Source: Hallella colorans (GTDB lineage Bacteria; Bacteroidota; Bacteroidia; Bacteroidales; Bacteroidaceae). Taken from it: 64,000 bases of DNA. The notes below the pieces were generated by a model. That model was not told the DNA's origin. It was given only the letters and a program-made list of their open reading frames with translations, and searched no databases. Shown piece after piece: positions 1-9,639 of this stretch. The DNA is taken from the NCBI RefSeq assembly GCF_003096815.1, contig NZ_QENY01000003.1, positions 62,001 through 126,000 on the forward strand. Direction: 5' to 3'. The translations under genes were made by a program, and so were the position numbers. How positions within the stretch are numbered: position 1 is the first letter of the stretch; every line of letters starts with the position of its first letter.

Positions 1-991
1 GATGTTTTTCCCTCAGGGCGTTGAGTTCAGCCATCGCGACCCACGTGTGCTTTACGACCTGCACAAGATGACCGATGGCAGGCAAGACGCCGTCATCATG
101 GTGGCCTATCTTCCGCAGCCAAAAATGGGCGAGAAATTCTCGCAAACGGTCGATATTGCTGGCATTATCAAGCACAATCCCTACTTGAAAGACCTTTCCA
201 CGAGCCTCTCTCCAACAGAGTATGCCAACCTGATCTTTGACAAGATAGAGCGTATTGTGGACCAAAACAGCCAATACGTCAGCATTGCCCGCACGCCTGC
301 TGACCTTTACGAGGACAAGCGAAAGGGGCGCAAGAGCATCATGATGGGCATAGAGAATGGGCTTGCTCTCAATCACGACATTGCCAATGTGCGCCACTTC
401 GCCCAGCGAGGCGTGGTGTATATCACATTGTGTCACAATGGAGACAACGATATTTGCGACAGCGCCCGTGGATGTAACACGCACGATGGTGTGTCCCAAT
501 TTGGTGAGAAGGTCATCCACAAGATGAACGACGAGGGTGTAATGGTCGACTTGAGTCACGGTAGTGAGCGGTCGTTCTATGACGCGTTGGATATCAGCCG
601 TGTGCCTATAGTGTGTTCGCACAGTAATTGTAGAGCTCTCTGTGACGTGCCGCGCAATCTCACTGACGACCAAATGCGCGCCCTTGCTCACAAGGGAGGG
701 GTTATGCAAGTCACACTTTACCACGGCTTCTTGCGACAGGATGGCGAGGCTACTTTGCTGCATGCCTTGGAGCATTTGGAGCACGCCATCGAGGTGATGG
801 GCATCGATCACGTGGGCATAGGCACCGATTTTGATGGCGATGGCACCGTGTTGGGCTGCGCCGACGCCTCAGAGCTTATCAATATCACCCTCCATCTATT
901 GCGTCGCAAGTATAGCGAGCGCGACATAGCGAAGATTTGGGGTGGCAATTGGCTACGCGTCATGTCGATGGCGCAAGCTGCCAAACGATAG
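1..991 (+). CDS. Membrane dipeptidase, peptidase family M19 (5' truncated)
   Basis: Renal-dipeptidase-type zinc amidohydrolase that cleaves dipeptides, in some members including those with a D-residue. The visible 329 residues include GIENG followed by a segment with TLCHNGDND, then MVDLSHGS, CSHSNCRAL and HVGIGTDFDGDG, which are the metal-binding and substrate strands of the M19 TIM barrel. The N-terminal HxD metal motif expected at the start of the family is absent, so the gene begins upstream of the window; the first ATG at base 2 is probably internal. A glutaminyl-cyclase-like gene follows 69 bp downstream on the same strand. Family assignment is secure; the substrate is unknown. Confidence 0.9.
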   Translation, partial: MFFPQGVEFSHRDPRVLYDLHKMTDGRQDAVIMVAYLPQPKMGEKFSQTVDIAGIIKHNPYLKDLSTSLSPTEYANLIFDKIERIVDQNSQYVSIARTPADLYEDKRKGRKSIMMGIENGLALNHDIANVRHFAQRGVVYITLCHNGDNDICDSARGCNTHDGVSQFGEKVIHKMNDEGVMVDLSHGSERSFYDALDISRVPIVCSHSNCRALCDVPRNLTDDQMRALAHKGGVMQVTLYHGFLRQDGEATLLHALEHLEHAIEVMGIDHVGIGTDFDGDGTVLGCADASELINITLHLLRRKYSERDIAKIWGGNWLRVMSMAQAAKR

Positions 992-1060
992 GTGGAATGG
1001 TTTTCGCATGTGCCAAAGAGATCTCTTTAGACCAGATAGCTCAATTTTAAAAACAGAAAC

Positions 1061-2110
1061 ATGACCAAAAAACAAAAAAGATATATCATAGTGATAGCAG
1101 TAGTCTTGTTCGCGGCCGCCGCGTGCCTTGTCTTTTATCCCAATCTATCGGGCCCTGCCAGCGGAGCTGATGATGCCGAGGAAACGGAAAAGATACAGCC
1201 TGTCGGACCGCAGTTTAATGCCGACACGGCTTTTGCGTTTGTTAAGGCGCAGTGCGACTTTGGTCCAAGGGCCATGAACACCGCAGGACACGATCGATGC
1301 TTGGATTGGATCGTTGCTAAATTTAAGCAGTATGGCTGCGAGGTAAAAACCCAAAAGACCGACCTCAAAGGCTTTGATGGCACCGTCCTCAAGGCCACCA
1401 ATATCATGGCGAGCTACAACCCGGCGGCCACCACACGTATCATGTTTTGCGCTCATTGGGACTCGCGCCCGTGGGCGGACAATGACCCTGACTCCACCAA
1501 TTGGCGCAAACCTATCCTCGCCGCTAACGACGCTGCCAGTGGAGTGGCTGTGATGTTGGAGTTGGCGAGACTGTTGAGCGAGGCCGACAAGGCAGGGGCC
1601 AACTCGCCTAAACCCACTATCGGCATCGATTTTGTGTGCTTCGACGCGGAGGACTGGGGGGTGCCACAATGGAGCGATGTGGCTGACAGTGGCGACTCTT
1701 GGGCGCTCGGTGCGCAGCATTTTGCCGCAAACCTGCCACAAGGCTACGCGCCGAGATACGGCATCTTGTTGGATATGGTGGGTGGACAGGGAGCCAGATT
1801 TTATCGCGAGGGCATGTCCATGCAATACGCTCCGGAAATCGTGAAGAAGGTTTGGGGCGCCGCGCGCTCGGCGGGTTATGGCTCTTATTTCCCCCAATCA
1901 GATGGTGGCATGATTACAGACGACCACATCCCGCTCAACCAAGTGGCCAAAATACCTTGCATAGACATTATACCTTATTATCCAGACTGCGCCCAAAGCT
2001 CTTTCGGCCCAACTTGGCACACCCTTGCCGACAATTTGGAGCATATAGACAAGAGCACGCTTAAGGCCGTGGGACAAACCATGGTGCAGGTGATTTACAC
2101 CGAAAAATAG
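1061..2110 (+). CDS. M28-family enzyme, probable glutaminyl-peptide cyclotransferase
   Basis: A 349-residue protein with an N-terminal hydrophobic segment (about residues 8-28) and one M28 zinc-hydrolase domain. Zinc and catalytic motifs are visible in order: AHWDSRPWAD, AANDAASGVAV, DFVCFDAEDWG, LLDMVGG, DDHIPLNQ and a C-terminal WHTLADNLEHID. From memory, the arrangement closely resembles the glutaminyl cyclase of Porphyromonas gingivalis rather than a broad aminopeptidase. Such enzymes convert N-terminal Gln of exported proteins to pyroglutamate. The hydrophobic start (AAAAC near residue 22) suggests a membrane anchor or lipoprotein in the envelope. Several secreted proteins in this window would expose Gln after signal cleavage, which fits the role. 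An aminopeptidase role is the alternative. Confidence 0.8.
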   Translation: MTKKQKRYIIVIAVVLFAAAACLVFYPNLSGPASGADDAEETEKIQPVGPQFNADTAFAFVKAQCDFGPRAMNTAGHDRCLDWIVAKFKQYGCEVKTQKTDLKGFDGTVLKATNIMASYNPAATTRIMFCAHWDSRPWADNDPDSTNWRKPILAANDAASGVAVMLELARLLSEADKAGANSPKPTIGIDFVCFDAEDWGVPQWSDVADSGDSWALGAQHFAANLPQGYAPRYGILLDMVGGQGARFYREGMSMQYAPEIVKKVWGAARSAGYGSYFPQSDGGMITDDHIPLNQVAKIPCIDIIPYYPDCAQSSFGPTWHTLADNLEHIDKSTLKAVGQTMVQVIYTEK

Positions 2111-2376
2111 TCGTCAACGACGGTGGATAAAGCCCTTTTCGTTATGTTGGATAATGACTTTTTAGTTTTATTCACAGCTTCAAAATATAGGTAAGAGGGT
2201 GGGAGAACGGCTCATTTTTGTCAAAAAAATTATGAGAAAACAGCACCTTCTCATCTTGGTGAAATAGAGAGTTTTCAGACGACGTGAAGCCAACGCGGAC
2301 CAGTTGAAATGTTGTTTAATCGTTTTTTTCAAGCCCGCGAAATGTGCCTATTTTGCCATTGGTATTTCAAGGGCTT

Positions 2377-2500
2377 GCCATTAATGCTCAATGACAGCGT
2401 GTTTAAGCGTTATTCGGCTTGCGTTTAAGCACCAATCATATTGCGATTGGTGCTTAAACGCATGCGTTCCACGATGCCACCAACGTGCATCCTAATGCTG
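2377..2500. repeat. 22-bp unit repeat array, copy 1
   Basis: Five to six degenerate units of 21-23 bp lie head to tail, starting at 2377, 2399, 2421, 2443, 2464 and 2487. Units begin GC(G/C) and carry TTAAGC or CTTAAACGC cores. Two adjacent units form a perfect inverted repeat with 18-bp arms (2420-2437 and 2445-2462, 7-bp loop). A 21-base stretch (2410-2430) is identical to part of copy 2 at 11211-11231. The array sits in the 632-bp gap between the M28 gene and ychF; the gap holds no convincing gene. An associated AT-rich inverted-repeat module lies at about 2547-2590. Confidence 0.75.
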
Positions 2501-2546
2501 TTTTCTTATAAGTTGTTGACAGATAGGCTTTTGTGAAACATGCTTG

Positions 2547-2590
2547 TTTTTGGCGTATTTTTGCCGTTGGCGTTTGAATTTTCATGTGCG
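2547..2590. repeat. AT-rich inverted-repeat module beside array copy 1
   Basis: A GGCGTATTTTTG half and a GCGTTTGAATTTTCATG half flank a short centre. The layout matches the better preserved modules near 11.05, 37.45 and 51.15 kb, which contain TTCGCGTATTTGC facing GCAAATACGC. This is a weak, diverged copy, recognised mainly by its position about 50 bp beyond the 22-bp array. Confidence 0.4.
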
Positions 2591-2703
2591 CGATGTATGA
2601 AGGGGTTGTTGTCAGAATATTTCATAGTGATATTTGTATAGCCGTCCATATTGGCATTATATATTAATAACGCTGCAGCACGGTCTGTTACCAATCTTTT
2701 TAG

Positions 2704-2711
2704 TAACTTTG
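2704..2711 (+). promoter_or_regulatory. Bacteroidota -7 promoter box for ychF
   Basis: TAACTTTG matches the TAnnTTTG -7 consensus. It lies 31 bp before the preferred ychF start at 2743 and makes the upstream in-frame ATG at 2713 unlikely, because that codon would sit at or before the transcription start. Confidence 0.7.
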
Positions 2712-2742
2712 CATGTCAGAATATAAACGTTTATCATTAGAC

Positions 2743-3846
2743 ATGTCATTAAAATGTGGTATCGTGGGCCTTCCCAACGTAGGGAAGTCTACCCTTTTCA
2801 ACTGCCTTTCGAGTGCCAAAGCACAGGCAGCCAACTTCCCCTTTTGTACAATAGAGCCCAACCTTGGCGTGATAACGGTTCCGGACGAGCGGCTCACGCG
2901 GCTTGCCGAGATAGTGCGTCCGGGGCGTATCGTGCCAGCTACCTGTGAGATAGTGGACATCGCCGGTTTAGTAAAGGGAGCCTCCAAGGGCGAGGGTTTG
3001 GGCAACAAGTTTCTTGGAAACATTCGCGAGTGTGACGCCATCATCCACGTGGTGCGTTGCTTTGATGATGACAACGTGGTGCGTGAGGGTGGCATGGCGG
3101 TTGATCCCATTGCCGACAAGGAAATCATCGACACGGAGTTGCAACTCAAAGACCTTGAGACCATCGACGCTCAGTTGTCAAAAACAGAGAAGGCCGCTGC
3201 CGCTGGCAACAAGGAGGCCAAGGTGTTGGTGACGGTGTTGCAGGCCTACAAGGAAGTGTTGGACAAGGGTCAGAACGCTCGCGGGGTGACATTCGACACC
3301 CGTGAGGAGGAGAAAGCCGCCCACGACCTGTTTTTGTTGACCACCAAGCCCGTGCTATACGTGTGCAATGTGGATGAGAACAGTGCCAAGACGGGCAACG
3401 CGTACAGCAAGAAAATAGAAGAGATGGCCGCCGCCGAGGGCGCTGAGGCCATGGTTATCGCTGCCAAGACAGAGGAGGACATCGCATCGCTCGAGAGCTA
3501 TGAGGACAAGCGTTTGTTCTTGGACGAGCTTGGATTGGAGGAGAGTGGGGTAAACAGGCTCATCAAAAAAGCCTACAGCCTGCTCAACTTGCAAACCTTT
3601 ATCACGGCCGGCGAGATGGAGGTGAAAGCATGGACATTCCACAAAGGGTGGAAAGCCCCACAGTGCGCCGGCGTGATTCATACCGACTTTGAGAAGGGAT
3701 TTATCCGAGCCGAGGTCATCAAATACGCTGATTATATCGAGTATGGCTCAGAGGCCGCCGTTCGTGAGGCTGGCAAATTGGGTATCGAGGGCAAGGACTA
3801 TGTGGTGCAAGATGGCGACATCATGCACTTCAGGTTTAATGTCTGA
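2743..3846 (+). CDS. ychF: Redox-regulated ATPase/GTPase YchF (Obg family)
   Basis: Translation-associated P-loop NTPase of the Obg/OLA1 family that binds ribosomes and prefers ATP. The start MSLKCGIVGLPNVGKST places the Walker A motif (GLPNVGKST) at residues 8-16. DIAGLVKGASKGEGLGN supplies the G3 region, and the C-terminal TGS-like domain ends DYVVQDGDIMHFRFNV, as is typical. Length is 367 residues, normal for the family. The start at 2743 is chosen over 2713 from the family N-terminus and the promoter position. Confidence 0.96.
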   Translation: MSLKCGIVGLPNVGKSTLFNCLSSAKAQAANFPFCTIEPNLGVITVPDERLTRLAEIVRPGRIVPATCEIVDIAGLVKGASKGEGLGNKFLGNIRECDAIIHVVRCFDDDNVVREGGMAVDPIADKEIIDTELQLKDLETIDAQLSKTEKAAAAGNKEAKVLVTVLQAYKEVLDKGQNARGVTFDTREEEKAAHDLFLLTTKPVLYVCNVDENSAKTGNAYSKKIEEMAAAEGAEAMVIAAKTEEDIASLESYEDKRLFLDELGLEESGVNRLIKKAYSLLNLQTFITAGEMEVKAWTFHKGWKAPQCAGVIHTDFEKGFIRAEVIKYADYIEYGSEAAVREAGKLGIEGKDYVVQDGDIMHFRFNV

Positions 3847-3936
3847 CCGTTGTCATGTTCCTAAACCATGTTTCCGCGCTGTCTTTGCAAGGGATCTTTC
3901 ACGGCATGTGGCGCGCCAAATATTAAATTTTGAATT

Positions 3937-4797
3937 ATGAATTTTGATTTGTTATTCGTTTATTGGAACCCGAGCGAGATCATGTTCCATATCGGGAGTT
4001 TTGGTATTAGGTGGTATTCCATGTGCTGGTTGGTGGGTCTTCTCTTGGGCTATCTGCTTATGCAGCGGCTCTATAAGGAGCAAAAGATACCCGACGAGAA
4101 GTTTGAACCGCTGTTCCTCTATATCTTTTTGAGCGTACTTATTGGCGCGCGTTTGGGACATTGTTTGTTCTACCAGCCCGAATATTTCCTTGGGTCGTGG
4201 GAGCATTTCATAGAGATGATCGTCCCTATGCACCACATGCCCGATGGTAGTTGGAAGTTCGTGGGCTATGAGGGCTTGGCGTCGCATGGTGGTGTTATAG
4301 GTATGCTCATAGCCATCTGGCTGTATAGCAGGCGCACCAAAGTGCCCGTGTGGGTTGTGTTGGACAATATGGGTATTTGCTCTTGCGTCACGGCCACATT
4401 CATAAGGCTTGGAAACCTCATGAACTCGGAGATTATAGGCAAGGTGACAGATGTTCCATGGGCGTTCATCTTTGAGCGAGTAGACCAGTATCCACGCCAT
4501 CCCGGACAGCTCTATGAGGCCTTGTCTTACGCTTGTTTCTTCTTCGTCATCTTCTTGGCGTATCGCAAAAACAAACAGAAAGTGGGCACCGGGTACTTCT
4601 TTGGCATGTGCTTGGCATTGGTGTTCGTGGCTCGTTTTTTCATAGAGTACACCAAAGACATACAAGTGGACTTTGAGGCTGGCATGCTCCTTGACATGGG
4701 GCAGTTGCTCTCCATTCCTTTTATCATCCTTGGCGTGGCCGTGATGATAGGCGGAAACTGGATGAAAAAACTTGGCGCGAGGGTAGACCCCAAGTAG
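3937..4797 (+). CDS. lgt: Prolipoprotein diacylglyceryl transferase
   Basis: Inner-membrane enzyme that transfers diacylglycerol from phosphatidylglycerol to the lipobox cysteine of prolipoproteins, the first step of lipoprotein maturation. The 286-residue protein has about seven hydrophobic segments, the N-terminal SFGIRWYSMCWLVG segment, GYEGLASHGGVIGM, the RLGNLMNSEIIG signature and HPGQLYEA. It lies 90 bp after ychF on the same strand. The short gap contains a TTTTGAATTATGAATTTTG run of the kind seen in other intergenic gaps here. It converges with mutS across a shared hairpin. Confidence 0.95.
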   Translation: MNFDLLFVYWNPSEIMFHIGSFGIRWYSMCWLVGLLLGYLLMQRLYKEQKIPDEKFEPLFLYIFLSVLIGARLGHCLFYQPEYFLGSWEHFIEMIVPMHHMPDGSWKFVGYEGLASHGGVIGMLIAIWLYSRRTKVPVWVVLDNMGICSCVTATFIRLGNLMNSEIIGKVTDVPWAFIFERVDQYPRHPGQLYEALSYACFFFVIFLAYRKNKQKVGTGYFFGMCLALVFVARFFIEYTKDIQVDFEAGMLLDMGQLLSIPFIILGVAVMIGGNWMKKLGARVDPK

Positions 4798-4831
4798 CGA
4801 CTTGTAGTTGTCGCGCTCTCGATATCATGTA

Positions 4832-4875
4832 AACAGGCCATCCCCCACTGTTTGTCAGTGCGGATATGGCCTGTT
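4832..4875. terminator. Bidirectional hairpin between lgt and mutS
   Basis: A perfect 10-bp outer stem (AACAGGCCAT at 4832-4841 with ATGGCCTGTT at 4866-4875) encloses an inner CACTG/CAGTG stem. It lies exactly between two convergent genes. The T-tract is weak, so a rho-independent mechanism is inferred from position and stem strength. Confidence 0.6.
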
Positions 4876-4910
4876 GCCGTATTGGTATTGGTAATGTTTG
4901 GAATGTTCGG

Positions 4911-7577
4911 TCAGCTTCTTCCCGTCACTATTTTCTTGATATCGTTGAGTTTGTTGAGTGCCTCCACTGGCGTGAGGTTGTTGACATCCAAGCCCAATAT
5001 CTCGTCGCGCACTTGCGAAAGGACGGGGTCGTCCAGTTGGAATATGCTGAGCTGCATGCCGTCTCGTGTGCCAGCCAGCCGCTCCACCGATGGCTTACCC
5101 ACGTTACCCACTTCCGAGTTGTCGGCCTCAAGCTGCTTCAGGATGATGTTGGCGCGCCTTACTATAGACCTGGGCATGCCCGCGATCTCGGCCACGTGGA
5201 TGCCAAACGAGTGCTCGGATCCGCCCGGCAACAGTTTGCGCAAGAAGATAACCTTGCCGTCTACTTCCTTGACGGAGACGTTGAAGTTCTTGATTCGGGC
5301 GAAATGTTTTTCCATTTCGTTCAGCTCGTGGTAGTGCGTCGCGAAGAGAGTGCGCGCCCGAGCCTTGGGCTGTTCGTGCAAATACTCCACGATGGCCCAT
5401 GCTATTGATATGCCGTCGTAGGTGGACGTGCCTCGTCCCAGCTCGTCAAAGAGTACCAACGAGCGTGGCGTCACGTTGTTGAGAATGTTCGCGGCCTCGG
5501 TCATCTCGACCATAAAGGTGGACTCTCCCAACGAGAGGTTGTCACTTGCGCCCACGCGAGTGAATATCTTGTCCACCAAACCTATTTTCGCTCGCTCTGC
5601 CGGCACGAAGCATCCTGTCTGGGCCAATAGTGCGATTAGGGCCGTTTGGCGCAGCAGAGCCGATTTGCCGGCCATGTTAGGACCCGTTATCATCATCACC
5701 TGTTGCTTCTTGGTGTCGAGATATACGTCGTTTGGCACGTATAGTTCGCCTAATGGCATTTGAGTCTCTATGACAGGATGGCGACCTTGCCGAATGTCTA
5801 TGACATCGGTCTCGTCTACCGTAGGGCGCACATACATGTTGCTCTCGGACACCTTGGCGAACGAAAGTAGGCAGTCTATGCGTGCCAACAGGTTGGCGTT
5901 GGCCTGTATGTCGGCGATGTATCGCTGCATATCAGCCACAAGTTCGTTGAACAATTGTGTTTCCAACTCGATTATTTTCTCGTCAGCGCCCAATATCTTT
6001 TGCTCGTATTCTTTCAGCTCGGGCGTGATGTATCGCTCCGCTTGGGCCAGTGTCTGCTTCCTTGTCCATGTGTCTGGAACCTTATCTTTGAAGGTGTTGC
6101 GCACTTCAAGGTAATATCCAAACACGTTGTTGAAGCCCACTTTGAGTGACGTTATGCCCGTTCGCTCGGTCTCTTGCCGCTGTATTTCGAGCAGGCTGTC
6201 CTTGCCATGACTTGATATTTGTCTCAGCTCGTCAAGCTCTGCGCAGTATCCCTCGGCAATGACATTGCCCCTGTTGACCAACAAGGGCGGGTCGGGCTGT
6301 ATTTCGGCGGCGATGCGGTCACGCAGGGTCTCGCATAGGTTCAGCCGCTGCCCTAAGCGTTTCAGGCTGTCGTTGTTGGCGTACAGGCAAGCCGATCTGA
6401 TGGGCTGGGTGGCTATGAGCGCGTTTTTGAGCTGTATCACCTCGCGTGGCGACACCCTTCCCACGGCCACTTTGGATATGATGCGTTCCAAGTCGCCCAC
6501 GCGATGCAGCTGCTCATCGACCACTTGCCTGAAGTCTGGCTGCCTAAAAAAGTACTCCACGATGTCTTGCCGGTCGGTAATTAGGGCCACATCCCTGAGC
6601 GGAAAAACCATCCATCGCCTTAGCAGTCGGCCTCCCATGGGGGTCACGGTGTGATCCACCACGCTCAGTAGCGAGCGTCCCTCGTCTTGCATGGCTCCAA
6701 GAAGCTCCAACGATCGAATGGTAAACTTGTCCAATCGGACGTATTTTTCCTCCTCGATGCGTTGTAATGAGGTGATATGGTTGATGCTTGTGTGCTGGGT
6801 TATTTCAAGGTATTGCATGATAGCCCCGGCCGCGATAACGCCCTCACGCAGGTGCTCCACGCCAAATCCTTTTAAGTTTTTGGTGCCAAAATGCTTAAGG
6901 AGTTTCTGGCGTGCGCTTTGTTCCGTGAACACCCAGTCGTCCATCTCGAACGTGCAATGGCGCGTGCCGAAATAGCGCTCGAAGTCTTTTTTGCGTTCGT
7001 GGTCATGCAGCACCTCTTTCGGGGAGAAGCTGCCAAGGAGTTTTTCGACGTAGTCATAGGTGCCCTGTCCGGTGAGAAACTCGCCTGTGGAGATGTCGAG
7101 GAAACTCACGCCACAGGCCGTTTTTCCGAAGTGTACGGCCGCGAGAAAATTGTTTTCCTTGTAGTTCAGCACGTTGTCACTCATCGCCACGCCCGGTGTC
7201 ACAAGCTCCGTGATGCCCCTTTTGACCATTTTGTCCATCTCCGTGAGCCCCTTTTTGCCTTTGATGGCTTGTCGTTTCTTCTTCGGATCCTCCAGTTGGT
7301 CGCATATAGCGACACGTTTTCCAGCCCTGATTAGTTTGGGCAGGTAGGTGTCCAAGGCGTGGTGGGGAAAGCCAGCCATGGCCGTCTCTCCCGTTGCTCC
7401 GCCGTTGTTTCGTTTGGTGAGCGTTATGCCGAGGATGCCAGATGCTGTCACTGCGTCGTCGCCGTAGGTCTCGTAGAAGTCGCCGCAGCGAAAGAGCAGC
7501 ACCGCGTCAGGGTGCTTTGCCTTCATGGAGAAGAACTGTCGCATCATCGGTGTCATATCATTGTCTTTTTTTGCCAT
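4911..7577 (-). CDS. mutS: DNA mismatch repair protein MutS
   Basis: Recognises mismatches and small loops and starts mismatch repair with MutL. At 888 residues it has the full family length. The N-terminal mismatch-reading Phe-x-Glu motif is intact (GDFYETYG, residues 32-39). The ABC-type ATPase domain shows Walker A GPNMAGKS near residue 630, followed by the [16 protein letters not shown] signature and the [13 protein letters not shown]alker B region. A C-terminal helical clamp lies near [20 protein letters not shown]. The start [15 protein letters not shown] is typical. It is monocistronic, with a 75-bp gap to the next gene. Confidence 0.97.
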   Translation of the reverse strand: MAKKDNDMTPMMRQFFSMKAKHPDAVLLFRCGDFYETYGDDAVTASGILGITLTKRNNGGATGETAMAGFPHHALDTYLPKLIRAGKRVAICDQLEDPKKKRQAIKGKKGLTEMDKMVKRGITELVTPGVAMSDNVLNYKENNFLAAVHFGKTACGVSFLDISTGEFLTGQGTYDYVEKLLGSFSPKEVLHDHERKKDFERYFGTRHCTFEMDDWVFTEQSARQKLLKHFGTKNLKGFGVEHLREGVIAAGAIMQYLEITQHTSINHITSLQRIEEEKYVRLDKFTIRSLELLGAMQDEGRSLLSVVDHTVTPMGGRLLRRWMVFPLRDVALITDRQDIVEYFFRQPDFRQVVDEQLHRVGDLERIISKVAVGRVSPREVIQLKNALIATQPIRSACLYANNDSLKRLGQRLNLCETLRDRIAAEIQPDPPLLVNRGNVIAEGYCAELDELRQISSHGKDSLLEIQRQETERTGITSLKVGFNNVFGYYLEVRNTFKDKVPDTWTRKQTLAQAERYITPELKEYEQKILGADEKIIELETQLFNELVADMQRYIADIQANANLLARIDCLLSFAKVSESNMYVRPTVDETDVIDIRQGRHPVIETQMPLGELYVPNDVYLDTKKQQVMMITGPNMAGKSALLRQTALIALLAQTGCFVPAERAKIGLVDKIFTRVGASDNLSLGESTFMVEMTEAANILNNVTPRSLVLFDELGRGTSTYDGISIAWAIVEYLHEQPKARARTLFATHYHELNEMEKHFARIKNFNVSVKEVDGKVIFLRKLLPGGSEHSFGIHVAEIAGMPRSIVRRANIILKQLEADNSEVGNVGKPSVERLAGTRDGMQLSIFQLDDPVLSQVRDEILGLDVNNLTPVEALNKLNDIKKIVTGRS

Positions 7578-7652
7578 GCTCTATTTGTGTATTTAGGGGT
7601 TTTTGTTGTCCAAGAATGAGCCATGGACGACTCGTTTTTTCGGCGCGTTGGC

Positions 7653-8288
7653 TCACATGTAATCCACCTTGATAACCACCACCCTGATGTTTTGGTCGTT
7701 CTTGTCGGTTTTCACTTTGGCGATGTGCCAGTCGTCGGGGAAGAAGATGAAGAATTTTGACGCGTCTCCATCATAGAATTTCGCTTTACTCGCGTCGTAG
7801 GAGTAGTTTACCACGTCGGGCCGATAGGGCACACTCACCTTGCTTGAATAGTGGTCTACCAAGCCGAATCGCTCACATCCTTTCACCACGTATTGGAAAT
7901 CGATGTGCCGTACATGGCTTTCCGGTTTTAGTGTTCGCAGGTCGCGGTTGTGGTCATCTTCCACGCTTGCCACCATTGTAGTGCCGGGGATGGGTACGCG
8001 TCCTTTGGGCAATGCAGCGAGATCGGTGTTTTGACACCACTCGAATAGTTTTTTCCACTGCTCCGGATTTTTTTTGTATTGCGTGTAAAATTCCACGGCG
8101 TTTACCGTCTCATGAGCGTCGGCCTTGGTGAATCCGTTGCGCCATTCGCCCTTCTTGAGCCATGCTTGGGCTTGCTTTTGCAGCTGCTTGTCGGCGCAAT
8201 ACTTGGTGTAATAACCTTGCGCGTTGAGGTTTAATGATATTGACCATGTTGCCAATGCGAGCAATGTGGCTTTTTTCAGGGCATCCAT
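7653..8288 (-). CDS. Secreted YhcH/YjgK/YiaL (DUF386) family protein
   Basis: About 211 residues from MDALKK, with a signal peptide (ATLLALATWSISLNLNAQ) and predicted cleavage before Gln. The mature part carries the DUF386 cupin-like fold, with SHVRHIDFQYVVKGCERFG, then SVPYRPDVVNYSYD and FFIFFPDDWHIAKV, the usual metal-site strands. Relatives act on or near sugar-acid metabolism (the EbgC/NanQ group), but a periplasmic member is less usual, since most YhcH proteins are cytoplasmic. Upstream in-frame ATGs at 8309 and 8336 are possible starts; the shorter one gives the best signal peptide. Confidence 0.8.
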   Translation of the reverse strand: MDALKKATLLALATWSISLNLNAQGYYTKYCADKQLQKQAQAWLKKGEWRNGFTKADAHETVNAVEFYTQYKKNPEQWKKLFEWCQNTDLAALPKGRVPIPGTTMVASVEDDHNRDLRTLKPESHVRHIDFQYVVKGCERFGLVDHYSSKVSVPYRPDVVNYSYDASKAKFYDGDASKFFIFFPDDWHIAKVKTDKNDQNIRVVVIKVDYM

Positions 8289-8379
8289 GCGGATGGCAAG
8301 ATGCTTCATGTCAAATGTGATAGTGATATGTCTCATCGTTGTTTGTTTAAAAAATATTGCTGTTTATATACGTTTTTAT

Positions 8380-9609
8380 TTATTTTTTCACGAGGTTTCC
8401 CAATCCCGATAGCAATGCCTTTGCCAATGGGTTGTTGTCCAGTCCATCCTTGTCTGGGGTTTGCGGCTCTTCCACGAAATCAAGTTTACGCGGGTCTTTC
8501 TCTATCACCTTGTAACAAGAACGGCCGTGTATGCGGCTCCGCGCAAAGCCAGCCTCCTGCAATGCGAACCCCACATCTTGGTTGACGTGCTCTCCCGGCG
8601 TCCAATAGGGATACTCTTTCATCAGCCTGTCCACAATGGTGTCAATGTCCTTGGCTTTCACTCGCTTGCCCTTGGGAGGGGTGGCGTAGAGCATTGTTAC
8701 CATTTTCACCAAGTTGTCGGCCTCTTGGAATGGTGAGTTTTGCACCGCCATAGCCTCCCTTTCCTCATCGGTAAGGCCATAGTCCACGCCGTTCTCCACC
8801 TCGGCCAAGAGCTGCGCGTAAAGTTGTTCGTAGGGCACTGGAGTGGCGATATCTATGCGATGCTGTATCTCCACGCACACCAAGTGGGCCGCTCCGGCTG
8901 CGTCGGTCATGGGATGCAGGTTCCCCGTGTTGGCGATAAAGGCCGAGTAGTTGGTCCGCGGTTCCTCAGTGACGCCGTAAGATGCTCTGAATACCGGTGT
9001 GCTTCGAGAGAAAAGATAGCGCGACAGCACCTCTTGTTCGGTGTTTTCTTGGTAAAACTCGTCGATGCAAGTCAACAGGTTGGTGGTGACAATGCGATGT
9101 ACCTCGGATGTGGAGCGCAAGCGCACTTGGTCCGTATAGTATCTGCGCAAATCAGGTGGAAGGATGATATTGCAGAATGACGACTTGCCATAACCGTACT
9201 GTCCCACTATGGTGGGCACCAATACGTCGCGTTGGGCCACCTCGTATCCTATCCATCGGGCCACCATTTGCAGCATCCACTTGTGGAAACGCTGTGGCCA
9301 ATCGGGGTTGGTGGTGATGATACGGTCTGCCAATGCGGCCACGTGGTCGGTCCCATCCCATTCGTCCAAGCTGTGTAGCCAAGCCTCGGCAGGATTCCAC
9401 GGCGCTATGAGCGTAGACTCGGCGTATCGTTTCAGCAAGCCCTCCGAAAGTCCAACCCCCTCGCGCCCAGCCTCCAAAATGAGCGTGTTGATGGCCTCGC
9501 GCGAGAGCGGCAGGTACTCGTCCGAGTTAGGAATGGCGTACAGCGTCTCGCCCGTGAGAACGTTTCGGCGCAGTTGGCAGCGCGATTCAAGGTAAGTCAA
9601 GGCATCCAT
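8380..9609 (-). CDS. VapE-like (virulence-associated E) P-loop ATPase with DUF3874-like C-terminus
   Basis: A 409-residue protein with a central superfamily-3-helicase-like VirE/VapE domain. The P-loop GQYGYGKSSF lies near residue 160, followed by TCIDEFYQ (Walker B region) and SAFIANTG. The C-terminal third (KGKRVKAKDIDTIVDRL to GRSCYKVI) looks like the winged-helix DUF3874 domain often found with it in Bacteroidota. VapE proteins usually sit in phage or integrative islands next to a primase or VirE_N domain. Here no integrase, primase or phage gene adjoins it. The start at 9609 is chosen because a TAnnTTTG box lies 21 bp upstream; a longer reading to 9714 would start upstream of that promoter. 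Confidence 0.8.
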   Translation of the reverse strand: MDALTYLESRCQLRRNVLTGETLYAIPNSDEYLPLSREAINTLILEAGREGVGLSEGLLKRYAESTLIAPWNPAEAWLHSLDEWDGTDHVAALADRIITTNPDWPQRFHKWMLQMVARWIGYEVAQRDVLVPTIVGQYGYGKSSFCNIILPPDLRRYYTDQVRLRSTSEVHRIVTTNLLTCIDEFYQENTEQEVLSRYLFSRSTPVFRASYGVTEEPRTNYSAFIANTGNLHPMTDAAGAAHLVCVEIQHRIDIATPVPYEQLYAQLLAEVENGVDYGLTDEEREAMAVQNSPFQEADNLVKMVTMLYATPPKGKRVKAKDIDTIVDRLMKEYPYWTPGEHVNQDVGFALQEAGFARSRIHGRSCYKVIEKDPRKLDFVEEPQTPDKDGLDNNPLAKALLSGLGNLVKK

Positions 9610-9630
9610 AAGCTTAAATGTTGATAATTG

Positions 9631-9638
9631 CAAAGATA
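9631..9638 (-). promoter_or_regulatory. -7 box for the VapE-like gene
   Basis: On the minus strand, TATCTTTG matches TAnnTTTG and predicts a leader of roughly 18 bases before the ATG at 9609. Confidence 0.6.
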
Positions 9639-9639
9639 T

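Noticed and set aside
2377..2500. Possible CRISPR array from regular short repeats
   Set aside because: The 22-bp units abut each other with no spacers, vary strongly between units, and no cas gene is present. The same holds for the other five arrays.
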